Shown: positions 19,601 through 28,828 of the stretch, in pieces
Layout of the letters: every line of letters begins with the position of its first letter
Position numbering within the stretch: position 1 is the stretch's first letter
Source: Deltaproteobacteria bacterium
Lineage (GTDB): Bacteria; Desulfobacterota; Desulfuromonadia; Geobacterales; Pseudopelobacteraceae
NCBI GenBank assembly: GCA_021780495.1
Contig: JAJXYO010000026.1
Span: 62,001 to 126,000 of the forward strand
Length of the DNA stretch: 64,000 nt
Direction: 5' to 3'
Notes under the pieces: generated by a model
Databases searched by the model: none
Seen by the model: only the letters and a program-made list of their open reading frames with translations
What the model was told of the DNA's origin: nothing
Program-made: the position numbers and the translations under genes

Positions 19601-19982
19601 TACGGTCACCGGCATCCGATTCTACAAGGCGAGTACCAATACCGGCACCCATTCCGGGAGTCTCTGGTCGAGCAGCGGTACACGTCTGGCAACGGGAACA
19701 TTCGGCAGCGAGACCGCCTCCGGCTGGCAGCAGCTGAACTTCGTCACCCCGGTGACCATCAGCGCCAATACGGTCTATGTGGCCTCCTACCATACCAACC
19801 TAGGACACTACAGTTTCGGCAAGAATTTTTTCGCAGGCACTGGCGTAGATTCTCCGCCGCTGCACGCACTGGCTGATGGGGCGTCCGGGGGCAATGGTGT
19901 TTTCGCCTACGGACCAGGCAGTTTCCCCAACCAGGGCTGGAACAGTTCCAATTACTGGGTGGATGTGGTCTTTCAGCCATGA
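16608..19982 (+). CDS. Secreted DUF4082 protein with amidotransferase-like and deacetylase-like domains
   Basis: A 1124-residue protein starting at TTG 16608, supported by AAGGAGG at 16593-16599 and an immediate signal peptide (FLITTALFVLW to AVCAS). Order: DUF4082 26-186; Ig-like 190-283; ThuA/amidotransferase-like 288-525; NodB-like 530-785 with MTGDDHG (D550/D551), VGLHV and HRTHCIVW; linker 785-864; Ig-like 866-961; DUF4082 965-1124, which forms the C-terminus ([10 protein letters not shown]). It is a close relative of residues 700-1540 of the upstream protein without the PHP-like domain, so one arose by duplication. It lies 54 bases after that gene and 63 before the next, and is presumably cotranscribed. 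Likely extracellular, acting on glycan. Confidence 0.85.
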   Translation: MRAHFLITTALFVLWSAVVTPHEAVCASVWTGTSIPGMVDSGPDSAVELGLKFRSDVSGTVTGIRFYKAVTNTGTHTGTLWSSSGTRLATATFSNETASGWQQVNFATPVVISANTIYVASYHTNSGHYSDDQNFFTVTGVDNAPLHALADGVSGVNGVYVYGSGNSYPSLGWRSSNYWVDVVFSVTPSSDTTPPTVTAFTVPAAASTLTVAITTLTATDDVGVTGYLVTESAATPSATASGWASAVPTSYTFTTTGTKILYAWARDAAGNVSAGVSDSVAITLSTTDPILIISSAANPFSSYYAEILRTEGFNAFDVGDIASLSSAQLAAYDVVVLGEMPLTTSQVTTLSNWVNAGGHLVAMRPDKKLAPLLGLSDLGSTISNAYLLINTQSGPGAGIVDQTIQYHGTADLYALNGAAMVAALYFTSTTGTSNPAVTLRTVGTSGGQAAAFAYDLARSVIYTRQGNPAWSGQERDGQVPIRSDDLYYGNASYDPEPDWVDLDKVAIPQADEQQRLLANLIIQMNIDKKPLPRFGYFPRNLPAVVVMTGDDHGIGGTAGRFDEYSSMSPPGCSVANWECIRSTSYIFASTPLSNAQASAYNNAGFEVGLHVTTDCLDWTPATLRSYYSTQLGAWRQKYTSVPSPVTHRTHCIVWSDYATQPAVELTNGMRLDTSYYYWPPGWVANVPGLFTGSGMPMRYADTSGTMIDVYQAATQMTDESGQSYPFTIDTLLDNAIGPDGYYGAFVANMHTDTAASAGSDAIVNSAQSRGIPIVSARQMLTWLDGRNASTFGALSWSGSNMTFTITAGQGANGLVALLPLASNQSVTRITNNGSSIPFSTAAIKGIRYARFAAATGTYLVAYSSSNDTTPPTVTAFAVPTAATTLTVPISSFTATDNVAVTGYLVNESATPPSVSAAGWSTTAPTSYRFATGGSKTLYAWAKDASGNVSAGRSGSITITISAQGPYTIWPATTIPAVVDSGPDSAVELGVRFRSDTNGTVTGIRFYKASTNTGTHSGSLWSSSGTRLATGTFGSETASGWQQLNFVTPVTISANTVYVASYHTNLGHYSFGKNFFAGTGVDSPPLHALADGASGGNGVFAYGPGSFPNQGWNSSNYWVDVVFQP

Positions 19983-20045
19983 CATCTCCATGGACTGTCA
20001 GGCATTGAAGGCTCAGAGGTGGCTTCGGTCATCTGGAGGTGAAGC

Positions 20046-23000
20046 ATGAGAAGTAACCAGTGGCCAATTTTATGTACAGTTATGGTGATTTTTTTATGCT
20101 TCCAGGTCTTTTCAGCCGGCGCCGCTAATCTTATTATTGACGGCAATCAGAGGTACCAGACGATCGACGGTTTTGGCGTCAATGCCAATTCACTGAGCTG
20201 GAAGAACGGTGAACTGATTCCGGCCCTGGACCTGCTGGCCGACGACATGGGCGTTGCGTTATGGCGAGTAGTGTTCGATATGGAGGATTGGGAAGATCCC
20301 AATGACAACGCAGACCCGAACGAATTCAACTGGGATTTCTACAATGGCGTTTACTCGAATCCGAAATTCCAGAACCTTTGGGGAACAATCGGCTATCTGA
20401 ATCAGAAGGGGGTTACCTCCGGAATCATTCTGAGCTTGATGGGGAGGGCTCCCAATTGGATGGGGGGCGGTAACGGGAGCAGTATCGATCCTGCCAATGA
20501 GGATGAATGGGTGGAAATGGTTGCCTCGCTTTTGTACTACGCCAGGGTTACCATGAAACTGTCATTCACCATGTTTGATCCGTTAAACGAGCCGGACTTG
20601 AACGGATACGAAGGCCCTCAGGTTGACAAATACCAATATGTGCGGCTTCTCGATAAACTGGCGCTAAAATTGGATTCCATAGGGCTGGGCGACATCAAAT
20701 TCGTCGGCCCGAATACTGCAAATGTGGTAAATGGCGTTGATAATTACCTGGCTGAGATGATGAAAGACAGCGTGGTCATGGCCAAGGTGGATCATTTTGG
20801 CTTTCATAATTATGCCGGTACCTCTGACGGCGCTGATCAGGCGATCAAGAACTCTGCCTATCCCGGCAAGAACTTCTACATGACCGAGATAACAACGCCC
20901 GCTGACATTCTTAATGTAATGGATGAAAGCACCGCAGGAATCTGCATATGGGACGCGTATGACAGCGTCTACAATCACGCCGTGTTAATGGGATACGGCT
21001 CCAATCCACCTAATGATGCTGCTAATGGTCCGGCGCCGCTTGCGTATAATGTGTCGTCAAAAACATATTCAACCAGAAAAGAATTCCATCTGTACAAGCA
21101 GTTGTTCAAATTCGTGTTCCCTGGATCGATTCGTATCTCCGCCGCTCCGTCTGGTGGCGACATCGTACTGGCGTTCTATCACCAGCCAAGCGGGCGGGTG
21201 ACCATCGTGGGGCGAAATACAGGTTCAAACCCGGTTACGTATAACGGAACCATGGTAAATCTGCCCGGAATAAGCTCGTTCCAGTATTACCGGACAAGTG
21301 AAACCGACTCATCAATTAATTTTTTAAAAGGTAACGACATTGTCGTCAGCAACGGGGCGTTCACGTTCACAGCATCGTCAAACAGCATGTTTACCCTGAC
21401 CGGACTGGTGAGCGGAACTGATATTACACCTCCAACAATTTCAATCACCGCGCCGGTTAGCGGGGTGACCGTCAGCAACAGCGTTCAATTGATGGCGTTG
21501 GCATCCGATGATGTTGAAGTTACCGGGGTGCGCTTTCTACTGAATGGTACCAATCTGAACGGCGAGATCTTAGCTCCTCCTTACACCATATCCTGGGATA
21601 CGCGTACCGTTGTAAACGGCAGTTACACCTTGTCTGCGGTGGCGAGAGACATAAGCGGCAACACGGGGACATCAGCTCCGATTGTTGTGACCGTAACCAA
21701 TCAGGATACAACATTGCCAACGGTATCAGTGACCAGTCCAATGCAGAATGCGGCGGTAACCGGAACTATTCTGATGTCTGCAACGGCAACCGATACCAAC
21801 GGGATTGCCGGGGTCCAATTCCTGATCGACGGCGCGCAGTCCGGTTCAGAAATTACAGTCGCCCCTTATTCAATGTCCCTGAACTCGCTTGCTTTGAGCG
21901 ATGGCACACACACGGTTGCTGCACGGGCTCGGGATAATTCCGGGAACTTCGCCACAAGTCAGGCGCTTCAGTTCATGGTGCTCAATAATCCGGGGTCTGT
22001 CTTTCCGATATATTTTGTACAGAAGGCAACGAACATATCCTCAAACGCTCAGACCCTCGCCGCAACTCTCCCGGCACCGGCTACCGCCGGTAATCTCATT
22101 GTGGTTTCCGTCTCGGGCTGGCCCAATCTGCCTGCAACGACGCCTGTAACCGACAGCCGGGGGAACTCATACAGCATTGCCGGCGCCGTTCTCGTTACGC
22201 AGGGTGCCTACAGCGCCATCTACTACGCCAGGAACCTGACCGGGGGAACCGATACGGTTACCGTCAATACGGTCAACACCGGTGGACAGATATCAATGGT
22301 AGTGGCCGAATTTTCAGGGGTTGACACAGTCTCACCACTGGACAAAACGGCTGGAACGGTCGGCTCCGGAACCACACCTTCGTCCGGAAATATGACCCCG
22401 AGTATGGCGGGAGAATTGATCATCGGTTCCGGGACCCACAACGGCAACACCATAACAAGCGCCGAGACCGGTTTTTCGATGATCGGTATTCCGACCGAGG
22501 ACTCGAATACGCACCAGCCGCTGGCGATGGAATACCTGGTACTGAACGACACATCCACAACATCGGCACCATTTACACTAGCCGCCGGATATCCGTGGGC
22601 GCAGAACGGGGCGCTATTCAAGCCGGCAGTGCAGCAGGGACCGCCCGAAACACTTTCATCCATCGCGGTGACTCCGGCCAGCCAGACGATCATGACCGGA
22701 GCAACGCAGCAATTCATCGCCACCGGAACCTATTCCGATGGCAGTACGCAGAATATAACCAACGTGGCGACCTGGGCTTCATCGAACGTGACTGTAGCCA
22801 CAATCAACAGCACCGGCCTCGTCACGGCCAGAGGTGCAGGCGGCAGCACCATCTCGGCGACTTCCGGCGAAACCAGCGGCAGCACAAGCCTGACCGTACA
22901 GGCGGCTCCTCTGGCGATCACGACAGCGTCGCTGCCAGGCGGTACCCTGGGTGCCGCATATTCGGCCACGCTGGCGGGCAGTGGCGGAACACCGCCGTAC

Positions 23001-24857
23001 TCCTGGTCACTGGTCAGCGGCTCGCTGCCGAGTGGCCTGACGCTCGACAGCTCGACCGGATTAATCAGCGGAACGCCCACGACGATCGGTACCTCCAGCT
23101 TCACGGTACAGGCAAGTGATGCCGCTACTCCACAGCAGGTCGCCACTAAGGCCTTGATCATTACCGTTGCTGTACAGGCCAGTTTCAGCATATGGCCCTC
23201 GGCTCTTCCTGTAATAGCCGATTCCGGACCGGACAGCGCCGTGGAGTTGGGAGTCAAGTTCCGCTCCGATTCTAACGGATCCGTCACCGGCATCCGTTTC
23301 TACAAGGCGAGCGCCAACAGCGGCACCCACGTCGGCAACCTCTGGTCGGCCAGCGGTACCCGTCTCGCCACGGCCACGTTTGCTGGCGAAAGCGGCTCCG
23401 GGTGGCAGCAGGTCATGTTTGCGACCCCCGTGCCGATAACCGCCAACACGGTCTATGTAGCCTCCTACCACACCAACACCGGCCACTACAGCTGCGACCA
23501 GAATTACTTCAATGGTGAAGGTGCCGACAACCCGCCGCTGCATGCCCTTGCGGCAGGTGTCTCGGGTGTCAACGGCGTGTATGCCTACGGCTCTGCCAGC
23601 AGCTACCCCGGCTTGGGGTGGAATAGTTCCAACTACTGGGTCGATGTGGTTGTCAGCACTGCCGTGGCCCCGCCCGTAACGCTTTCATCCATCGCGGTGA
23701 CTCCGGCCAGCCAGACGATCGTGACCGGAGCAACGCAGCAATTCATCGCCACCGGAACCTATTCCGATGGCAGTACGCAGAATATAACCAACGTGGTGAC
23801 CTGGGCTTCATCGAACGCGAATGTAGCCACAATCAACAGCACCGGCCTCGTCACGGCCAGAGGTGCAGGCGGCAGCACCATCTCGGCGACTTCCGGCGAA
23901 ACCAGCGGCAGCACAAGCCTGACCGTGCAGGCGGCTCCTCTGGCGATCACGACAGCGTCGCTGCCAGGCGGTACGCTGGGTGTCGCATATTCGGCCACGC
24001 TGGCGGGCGGTGGCGGAACACCGCCGTACTCCTGGTCACTGGTCAGCGGCTCGCTGCCGAGTGGCCTGACGCTCGACAGTTCGTCCGGATTAATCAGCGG
24101 AACGCCCGAGACTGGCGGTACCTCCAGCTTCACGGTTCAGGCAAGCGATACCGGCACTCCCCAACAGACCGCCACCAGGGCACTGAATATTGCAATTAAT
24201 ACACAACCAACTCCGTCAGCGCCGATTCTCGATGTAACCGTAACAACAAAACAATCTGCCGGGAGTCGCACGATCAGTTCACCACAATTCAGTACTGCCA
24301 AAACAAACGAATTGCTGGTTGCCTTTATTGCATCGGACGGTCCCGTCACAGGTGCTTCGCAGAGTATAAGTTCTGTTGCCGGAGGTGGGCTGACCTGGAC
24401 AAGGCGTGCCCGAGCCAACGCCCAGGCTGGAACAGCTGAAATCTGGCAGGCTATGGCAACGAATATAGCGAGAAATGTGACTGTTACAGCAACCAGATCG
24501 GCCGGCTCCTATCAGGGGATGATAACGGTGGCCGCCTTTCAGGGTGCCAGTCTGGTTGTGAACGGGACTGCCGCGATTACCAGTGCCGCCAGCGGCGCGC
24601 CATCGGTCTTGCTGACAACAACGAGGGCCAATTCGCTGGTTTGGGCAGTGGGCAATGATTGGGACAATGCCATCACTCGTACGGTCGGTGCTTCTCAGAC
24701 GAAACTGAGCGAATTCCTGGCCCCCGCTGCAGATACGTTCTGGGTGCAGTACCTTACTGCACCGGTTTCCGCAGCTGGTACTACTACGACTATTTCTTGC
24801 ACCGCGCCAACTAACGATCGCTGGAATCTGGCAGCCATCGAAATAGTTCCGCAATGA
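20046..24857 (+). CDS. Secreted GH30-like glycoside hydrolase with Ig and DUF4082 modules
   Basis: A 1603-residue protein with signal peptide (ends near FSAGA). Residues about 28-455 are a clan GH-A, GH30-like catalytic region: [13 protein letters not shown] at the start, E182 in [10 protein letters not shown] as probable acid/base, E281 in FYMTEITTP as probable nucleophile, then a beta side domain. Next: two Ig-like domains (457-650), an unassigned beta-rich region (650-860), Big_2-like (866-950), putative Ig He_PIG-like (955-1045), DUF4082 (1047-1205), then near-copies of the Big_2/He_PIG pair (1212-1385) and a C-terminal region (1389-1603) resembling 650-860. It would hydrolyse a polysaccharide outside the cell, perhaps the one made here. 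GGAGGTG before ATG 20046 is strong. Confidence 0.85.
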   Translation: MRSNQWPILCTVMVIFLCFQVFSAGAANLIIDGNQRYQTIDGFGVNANSLSWKNGELIPALDLLADDMGVALWRVVFDMEDWEDPNDNADPNEFNWDFYNGVYSNPKFQNLWGTIGYLNQKGVTSGIILSLMGRAPNWMGGGNGSSIDPANEDEWVEMVASLLYYARVTMKLSFTMFDPLNEPDLNGYEGPQVDKYQYVRLLDKLALKLDSIGLGDIKFVGPNTANVVNGVDNYLAEMMKDSVVMAKVDHFGFHNYAGTSDGADQAIKNSAYPGKNFYMTEITTPADILNVMDESTAGICIWDAYDSVYNHAVLMGYGSNPPNDAANGPAPLAYNVSSKTYSTRKEFHLYKQLFKFVFPGSIRISAAPSGGDIVLAFYHQPSGRVTIVGRNTGSNPVTYNGTMVNLPGISSFQYYRTSETDSSINFLKGNDIVVSNGAFTFTASSNSMFTLTGLVSGTDITPPTISITAPVSGVTVSNSVQLMALASDDVEVTGVRFLLNGTNLNGEILAPPYTISWDTRTVVNGSYTLSAVARDISGNTGTSAPIVVTVTNQDTTLPTVSVTSPMQNAAVTGTILMSATATDTNGIAGVQFLIDGAQSGSEITVAPYSMSLNSLALSDGTHTVAARARDNSGNFATSQALQFMVLNNPGSVFPIYFVQKATNISSNAQTLAATLPAPATAGNLIVVSVSGWPNLPATTPVTDSRGNSYSIAGAVLVTQGAYSAIYYARNLTGGTDTVTVNTVNTGGQISMVVAEFSGVDTVSPLDKTAGTVGSGTTPSSGNMTPSMAGELIIGSGTHNGNTITSAETGFSMIGIPTEDSNTHQPLAMEYLVLNDTSTTSAPFTLAAGYPWAQNGALFKPAVQQGPPETLSSIAVTPASQTIMTGATQQFIATGTYSDGSTQNITNVATWASSNVTVATINSTGLVTARGAGGSTISATSGETSGSTSLTVQAAPLAITTASLPGGTLGAAYSATLAGSGGTPPYSWSLVSGSLPSGLTLDSSTGLISGTPTTIGTSSFTVQASDAATPQQVATKALIITVAVQASFSIWPSALPVIADSGPDSAVELGVKFRSDSNGSVTGIRFYKASANSGTHVGNLWSASGTRLATATFAGESGSGWQQVMFATPVPITANTVYVASYHTNTGHYSCDQNYFNGEGADNPPLHALAAGVSGVNGVYAYGSASSYPGLGWNSSNYWVDVVVSTAVAPPVTLSSIAVTPASQTIVTGATQQFIATGTYSDGSTQNITNVVTWASSNANVATINSTGLVTARGAGGSTISATSGETSGSTSLTVQAAPLAITTASLPGGTLGVAYSATLAGGGGTPPYSWSLVSGSLPSGLTLDSSSGLISGTPETGGTSSFTVQASDTGTPQQTATRALNIAINTQPTPSAPILDVTVTTKQSAGSRTISSPQFSTAKTNELLVAFIASDGPVTGASQSISSVAGGGLTWTRRARANAQAGTAEIWQAMATNIARNVTVTATRSAGSYQGMITVAAFQGASLVVNGTAAITSAASGAPSVLLTTTRANSLVWAVGNDWDNAITRTVGASQTKLSEFLAPAADTFWVQYLTAPVSAAGTTTTISCTAPTNDRWNLAAIEIVPQ
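22652..23124 (+). repeat. Direct repeat, copy 1 (Big_2 + He_PIG module)
   Basis: About 473 bases nearly identical to 23681-24153 at an offset of 1029 bases, inside the GH30-like gene. Only scattered single-base differences are seen, pointing to recent duplication or gene conversion. Confidence 0.85.
23681..24153 (+). repeat. Direct repeat, copy 2 (Big_2 + He_PIG module)
   Basis: Second copy of the 22652-23124 module. The single DUF4082 domain lies between the copies. Confidence 0.85.
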
Positions 24858-24888
24858 TCTTGGTATTGCTGTCGCTGCCGAGCAATCG

Positions 24889-24983
24889 GGCTATTCCATC
24901 TGGCCGGGCAGTGTTGTTCCGGGGGAGTGGCGGACTCCGGTCCGGCCGGCGCAGCCATCTGGGTGCCCGTCCGGAGGGCCTGA
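24889..24983 (+). pseudogene. Frameshifted DUF4082 remnant
   Basis: Just after the GH30-like gene, one frame reads GYSIWPGSVVPG. A different frame, starting at 24927, continues VADSGPAGAAI, then a stop at 24981-24983. Intact modules here begin in the same way (SIWPA[17 protein letters not shown]). This is the first 30 or so residues of a module with a frame change and loss of the rest, so the gene once extended further or a following gene was deleted. Confidence 0.7.
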
Positions 24984-25313
24984 ACCCGCTTCAAACCGGT
25001 CAGCACACGTACACCTGCAAATAATTTAACACACCTTATTTTCAATTACATTGCAACCCGTTACACATTTTGGGGTGTTTTCAGACAGGAATGTCTAACA
25101 CAACCCCCCCAGTGCGCTGTCCATGGTTATGTGAGTTACTGGTTGATATCATTAGGTATTTGTTGCGATGGTCTTGGCATGCAACGTGTAATGAGTAAAG
25201 CCATATACCTTGTATGACGGTGAACGGCTGGATGGTGTCATGCCGCTTGCAGTCGAATAGGCCCACACGTGGCGGTTGTCAGACTACCAGTAGATCGATG
25301 AGGTGATGTTGGT
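24984..25313. other. Intergenic gap with a weak sigma-54-like site
   Basis: No coding frame is supported. TTGGCATG at 25175-25182 resembles a -24 element, but the dinucleotide 10 bases after GG is GT, not GC. AGACA (25083-25087) and TGTCT (25092-25096) form a small inverted repeat about 90 bases upstream. A promoter for the glycosyltransferase gene at 25314 is possible but not proven. Confidence 0.3.
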
Positions 25314-26336
25314 ATGAATAGCGTAGACGTTGTCATTCCTTGTTATAATTATGCCCGTTATCTTCTTCAGTGCACCGCCAGTGTCCTGGAGCAGGAAGGT
25401 GTCGATGTGCGCGTGCTGATTATCGATGACTGCTCGCAGGATGAAACTGAAATGGTTGGCAGACAACTGGCGTCGCACGACCGCCGCGTGGAATTTCGCC
25501 GCCATGCCGGAAATAGGGGACATATTGCAACGTATAACGAGGGCTTGCTGGAGTGGGCTTCGTCAGAATATTCCTTGTTGCTGTCTGCCGACGATGCGCT
25601 TGCTCCGGGAGCCCTGTGCCGGGCTACCAGCGTCATGGAGCGCCATAAAGAGGTCGGGATGACCTATGGCGCGGCCCGGATTATCCTGGGAGACGATACG
25701 TATCCTGTGCCTGCTGATGTGTGCCCTTCGGAATACGCCATCATTTCCGGCTCGGATTTTTTGCGGCATTTCTTCCTGAAAGGGAATTGTGTGCATACGC
25801 CGACTGCTGTTGTCCGCACGGAACTTCAGCAACGTTTGGGTGGCTATCGTGCCGATCTCCCCCATAGCGGCGACATGGAAATGTGGATGCGCTTCGCGGC
25901 TCATGCCTCCGTGGGTGCCCACTGCGCTGTCCAGGGATATTACCGAAAACATGGTGAAAATATGAGCCACCGTTACTTCAGCCAGATTTTGGGCGACCAA
26001 CGGGAGGTTGTCATGGCCTGCGATCAGGTTCTGGAACAGTGGGGTGCGCGGTTTCCTGACGCCGGGTATTGGCGCGAAATGATGTGCCAACGTATAAGTA
26101 AAGAAGCCTGCTGGCTGGCAAGCAAAGCTTTGGATAGTGGCAATACGGAAGGATACGAGATCTGCCTGGGGTTTGCCGAACACGTGTACCCCAAAATCCG
26201 GGATTCATTTATGTGGTGGAAGCTTCGAGCTAAAAGGGCTATCGGGCAAACCCTCTGGAAAAAAATGCTGCCGGCCTGGAAGCGTTTTCGCACCATTCGC
26301 GCCGCTTCTTCCGTGCAGCTGAAACTGAACAGCTGA
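25314..26336 (+). CDS. Family 2 glycosyltransferase
   Basis: A 340-residue GT-A enzyme. It begins VDVVIPCYNYARYL, has LIIDDCSQDET near residue 37 and the metal-binding LSADDA near residue 88, all typical of GT2. No membrane spans are evident, so it should act at the inner face of the cytoplasmic membrane, adding one sugar to a lipid-linked chain. GAGGTGATG ahead of ATG 25314 gives a modest ribosome site. The next GT2 gene follows by 25 bases. Donor and acceptor are not predictable. Confidence 0.87.
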   Translation: MNSVDVVIPCYNYARYLLQCTASVLEQEGVDVRVLIIDDCSQDETEMVGRQLASHDRRVEFRRHAGNRGHIATYNEGLLEWASSEYSLLLSADDALAPGALCRATSVMERHKEVGMTYGAARIILGDDTYPVPADVCPSEYAIISGSDFLRHFFLKGNCVHTPTAVVRTELQQRLGGYRADLPHSGDMEMWMRFAAHASVGAHCAVQGYYRKHGENMSHRYFSQILGDQREVVMACDQVLEQWGARFPDAGYWREMMCQRISKEACWLASKALDSGNTEGYEICLGFAEHVYPKIRDSFMWWKLRAKRAIGQTLWKKMLPAWKRFRTIRAASSVQLKLNS

Positions 26337-26361
26337 GCGGAAAGTAACGAGGTGTAACATA

Positions 26362-27366
26362 ATGCCAAAGGTGAGTGTGATTGTTCCGGCGTTCAATTCA
26401 GCGCGTTATATACAAGACGCCCTTGTGAGCGTGTTGGCACAAGGCTACCAGGATCTCGAGATTATTGTCGTGGATGATGCTTCAACGGATAATACCGCTG
26501 AAGTGGTTACTGGTCTGGATTCACATAAGATCAGCTACACAAGGTTGCCTGAAAATCATGGTGGTCCCTCAACAGCGAGGAACATCGGCATCAAAAATTC
26601 ACGGGGTGACTACATCGTTCTTTTTGATTCGGATGACCTCATGTTGCCGGGCAGAATTGAGTACGCCGTCTCAGCCATGGACGAACATCCAGAGGTGGGA
26701 ATGGTCTGCAGCGATGCCGTGAAATTTGACGCTATCAAGGGCAATTATGCCTACAATCATCTGAATCCCGGGCATTATGGCAGGTTCCGCGCGCTCGAGA
26801 CACGACATGTTGGCAGCAACCTGTCTATCATAGACAAGCAACAGGCTTACTCATGTCTCTTTTATGAAAACTATGTGCAAACGTCCAGCGTAACGATTAG
26901 AAAAAAAGTTTTCGATGATATCGGATATTTTGACGAATCTCTTCCCAATGCCGAAGATTGGGATATGTGGTTCAGAATTTCACACAGCTATGATCTGGGG
27001 TTTATCGATACAGTCTGCATCCGATATCGGGTAAGAGCAGATAGTATAACAACCAGATCTGCCCATACACTTGGCATCAATCAGATCAGAGTGCTGCGAA
27101 ACAGGATTGAATCGCATCCCGAAGATGAGGTATGCCAACAGGCCCACGCCCTTATCGCCGGTATCTACGCCGACATGGGATATTCTTACCGCTGTGAGAA
27201 TCAGATGAAGCTGGCCAGAGAACACTACCTCATGAGTCTGAAGGAAAAATTCAACGGTACCGTGTTGTTACAGGGGCTGATTGCGTTGTTTGATGGTAAT
27301 ACAATACACGCCTTTAAAAATATCGACCTGGTCAGGAAGTTCAAGGCACTGGTCACTTCTCAATGA
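26362..27366 (+). CDS. Family 2 glycosyltransferase
   Basis: A 334-residue GT-A enzyme: VSVIVPAFNSARYIQDAL at the N-terminus, IIVVDDASTDNTAEV near residue 34, and FDSDD near residue 90 as the DXD-type metal site. The C-terminal third is helical and may hold the acceptor site. GAGGTG about 10 bases upstream of ATG 26362 fits. It pairs with the preceding GT2 gene in one operon; after it comes a 250-base gap with a new promoter. Confidence 0.87.
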   Translation: MPKVSVIVPAFNSARYIQDALVSVLAQGYQDLEIIVVDDASTDNTAEVVTGLDSHKISYTRLPENHGGPSTARNIGIKNSRGDYIVLFDSDDLMLPGRIEYAVSAMDEHPEVGMVCSDAVKFDAIKGNYAYNHLNPGHYGRFRALETRHVGSNLSIIDKQQAYSCLFYENYVQTSSVTIRKKVFDDIGYFDESLPNAEDWDMWFRISHSYDLGFIDTVCIRYRVRADSITTRSAHTLGINQIRVLRNRIESHPEDEVCQQAHALIAGIYADMGYSYRCENQMKLAREHYLMSLKEKFNGTVLLQGLIALFDGNTIHAFKNIDLVRKFKALVTSQ

Positions 27367-27546
27367 GTGCGTGCATACTAAATCCCTCCCCGGCTCCAAA
27401 TCTAACACTGTAATCATTCTTTACAATCGCTCCAATCCCGATAAATACAGTTTCCAAGGCGGTACAGGCTGTAAATATAGTTATTCATGCCATGTTCACG
27501 AGTGGTTAGTAATTGTCAACTATACATAATTACTGGCAAATATACG

Positions 27547-27562
27547 TGGCACTGATAATGCT
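27547..27562 (+). promoter_or_regulatory. Sigma-54 (-24/-12) promoter
   Basis: TGGCACT-GATA-ATGCT: GG (27548-27549) and GC (27560-27561) are separated by 10 bases and TGGCAC is a perfect -24 core. A start near 27574 gives a leader of about 46 bases to ATG 27620. The rest of the 27367-27546 gap shows no gene. Confidence 0.68.
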
Positions 27563-27619
27563 CAGCATTACGTTGATGTATCTTACTTGCGATACTACTG
27601 CCTGAGACTGGATTCGACT

Positions 27620-28807
27620 ATGGCACTGCATATCGGAAGAACACTCCCGCCGGCGGCCTCGCCCTTTCGTCTTAAGGATATCCTGTCCGGGGTTGCCGCT
27701 TGTTTTGAAGGGACCGGCATCGTCGGTAGGTTCGAGGACGAACTCAAATCATTTTTTAACGTCCGACACTGTTTTGCCGTTTCTTCGGGTAAGGCGGCCC
27801 TTGTCCTCATCCTTCAGGCCTTGCATGAGATCCACCCGGAGAGAGATGAGGTTCTGATCCCGGCCTATACCTGCTATTCGGTTCCGTCCGCGATAGTAAG
27901 GGCCGGGTTCAAGGTTCGATTATGCGATATGACTCCCGGGACACTCGATTTTGATTTTGACCGCATAGTGAGCGAATTTGAGAATCCCGCTCTGCTGTGT
28001 GTGATCCCAACACATCTGTTCGGTATGCCTTCCGATGTGGAGCGGGTCAAGAGCCTGGTACAAGATCGCGATCTGTACGTGGTTGAAGACGCCGCCCAGG
28101 CCATGGGAGCCGAATGGGACGGCAGGAAGCTGGGCACATTGGGAGATGCGGGCATATTCAGTATGGGCAGAGGCAAGCCATTCTCAATGGTGGAGGGCGG
28201 CATCATTCTGACCGACAATGATATGATCGGGGGAGTACTAGGGAAACGAATGGCCGCAATCAAGGGCTACGGGGGCTTCGACAGTCTGAAACTGATCCTT
28301 ACTGCCGTTGCACTGTCAGTTCTGATCTCCCCACGGATATACTGGCTACCCAAATCACTGCCCTTTTTGAAGCTGGGAGAAACTCATTTCGATCCTGTTT
28401 TTCCCATCAGGAGGTTATCCGCCTTCCAGGCCGGCATGGCGCATGCCTGGAAGACAAAGATCAATAAACTCAAGGCGGCCCGTTCGGCAAATGTCCATAA
28501 AATTACCGGATACGGGCTGCAGGCTCTCGGTCTCGGCAAGGGGGCCATCCCGGATTTGATCCGCTTTCCCGTATTGGTTAAGGATCAGGAGACAAAAAAA
28601 GAGTTGCTCCGCAAAAGCGAGAGGGCCGGGTTGGGGATATCGGACGGTTATCCTGACGCGATCAATGGAATAAATGAAATCCGGCGCCAATTCGACGGGC
28701 GTGTATTCCCGGTGGCACAAGACCTTGCCGAAAGAATGGTTACCCTGCCGGTGCATCCGTACGTGAACGAGAATGATCTGCAAAACATTGCGAAATTATT
28801 CAACTGA
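27620..28807 (+). CDS. DegT/DnrJ/EryC1/StrS-like aminotransferase
   Basis: A 395-residue PLP enzyme. IPAYTCYSVPSAI near residue 80, VVEDAAQAMGAEWDG near 155 and K186 in FSMGRGKPFSMVEGG mark the cofactor site; the sequence around the lysine departs from the usual form (GRGKP instead of PGKN or PRK), and a hydrophobic stretch near 225-240 is unusual. It may aminate a keto-sugar or a related precursor. The frame reaches TTG 27587, but ATG 27620 is preferred because similarity-like sequence starts there; neither has a strong ribosome site. The acyl ligase gene follows by 21 bases. Confidence 0.75.
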   Translation: MALHIGRTLPPAASPFRLKDILSGVAACFEGTGIVGRFEDELKSFFNVRHCFAVSSGKAALVLILQALHEIHPERDEVLIPAYTCYSVPSAIVRAGFKVRLCDMTPGTLDFDFDRIVSEFENPALLCVIPTHLFGMPSDVERVKSLVQDRDLYVVEDAAQAMGAEWDGRKLGTLGDAGIFSMGRGKPFSMVEGGIILTDNDMIGGVLGKRMAAIKGYGGFDSLKLILTAVALSVLISPRIYWLPKSLPFLKLGETHFDPVFPIRRLSAFQAGMAHAWKTKINKLKAARSANVHKITGYGLQALGLGKGAIPDLIRFPVLVKDQETKKELLRKSERAGLGISDGYPDAINGINEIRRQFDGRVFPVAQDLAERMVTLPVHPYVNENDLQNIAKLFN

Positions 28808-28828
28808 CAGATTCAGGAAGGAAGTCTC

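Noticed and set aside
25175-25191. Third full sigma-54 promoter before 25314
   Set aside because: TTGGCATG is present, but GT stands in place of the near-invariant GC at the -12 element. Kept only as a weak remark.
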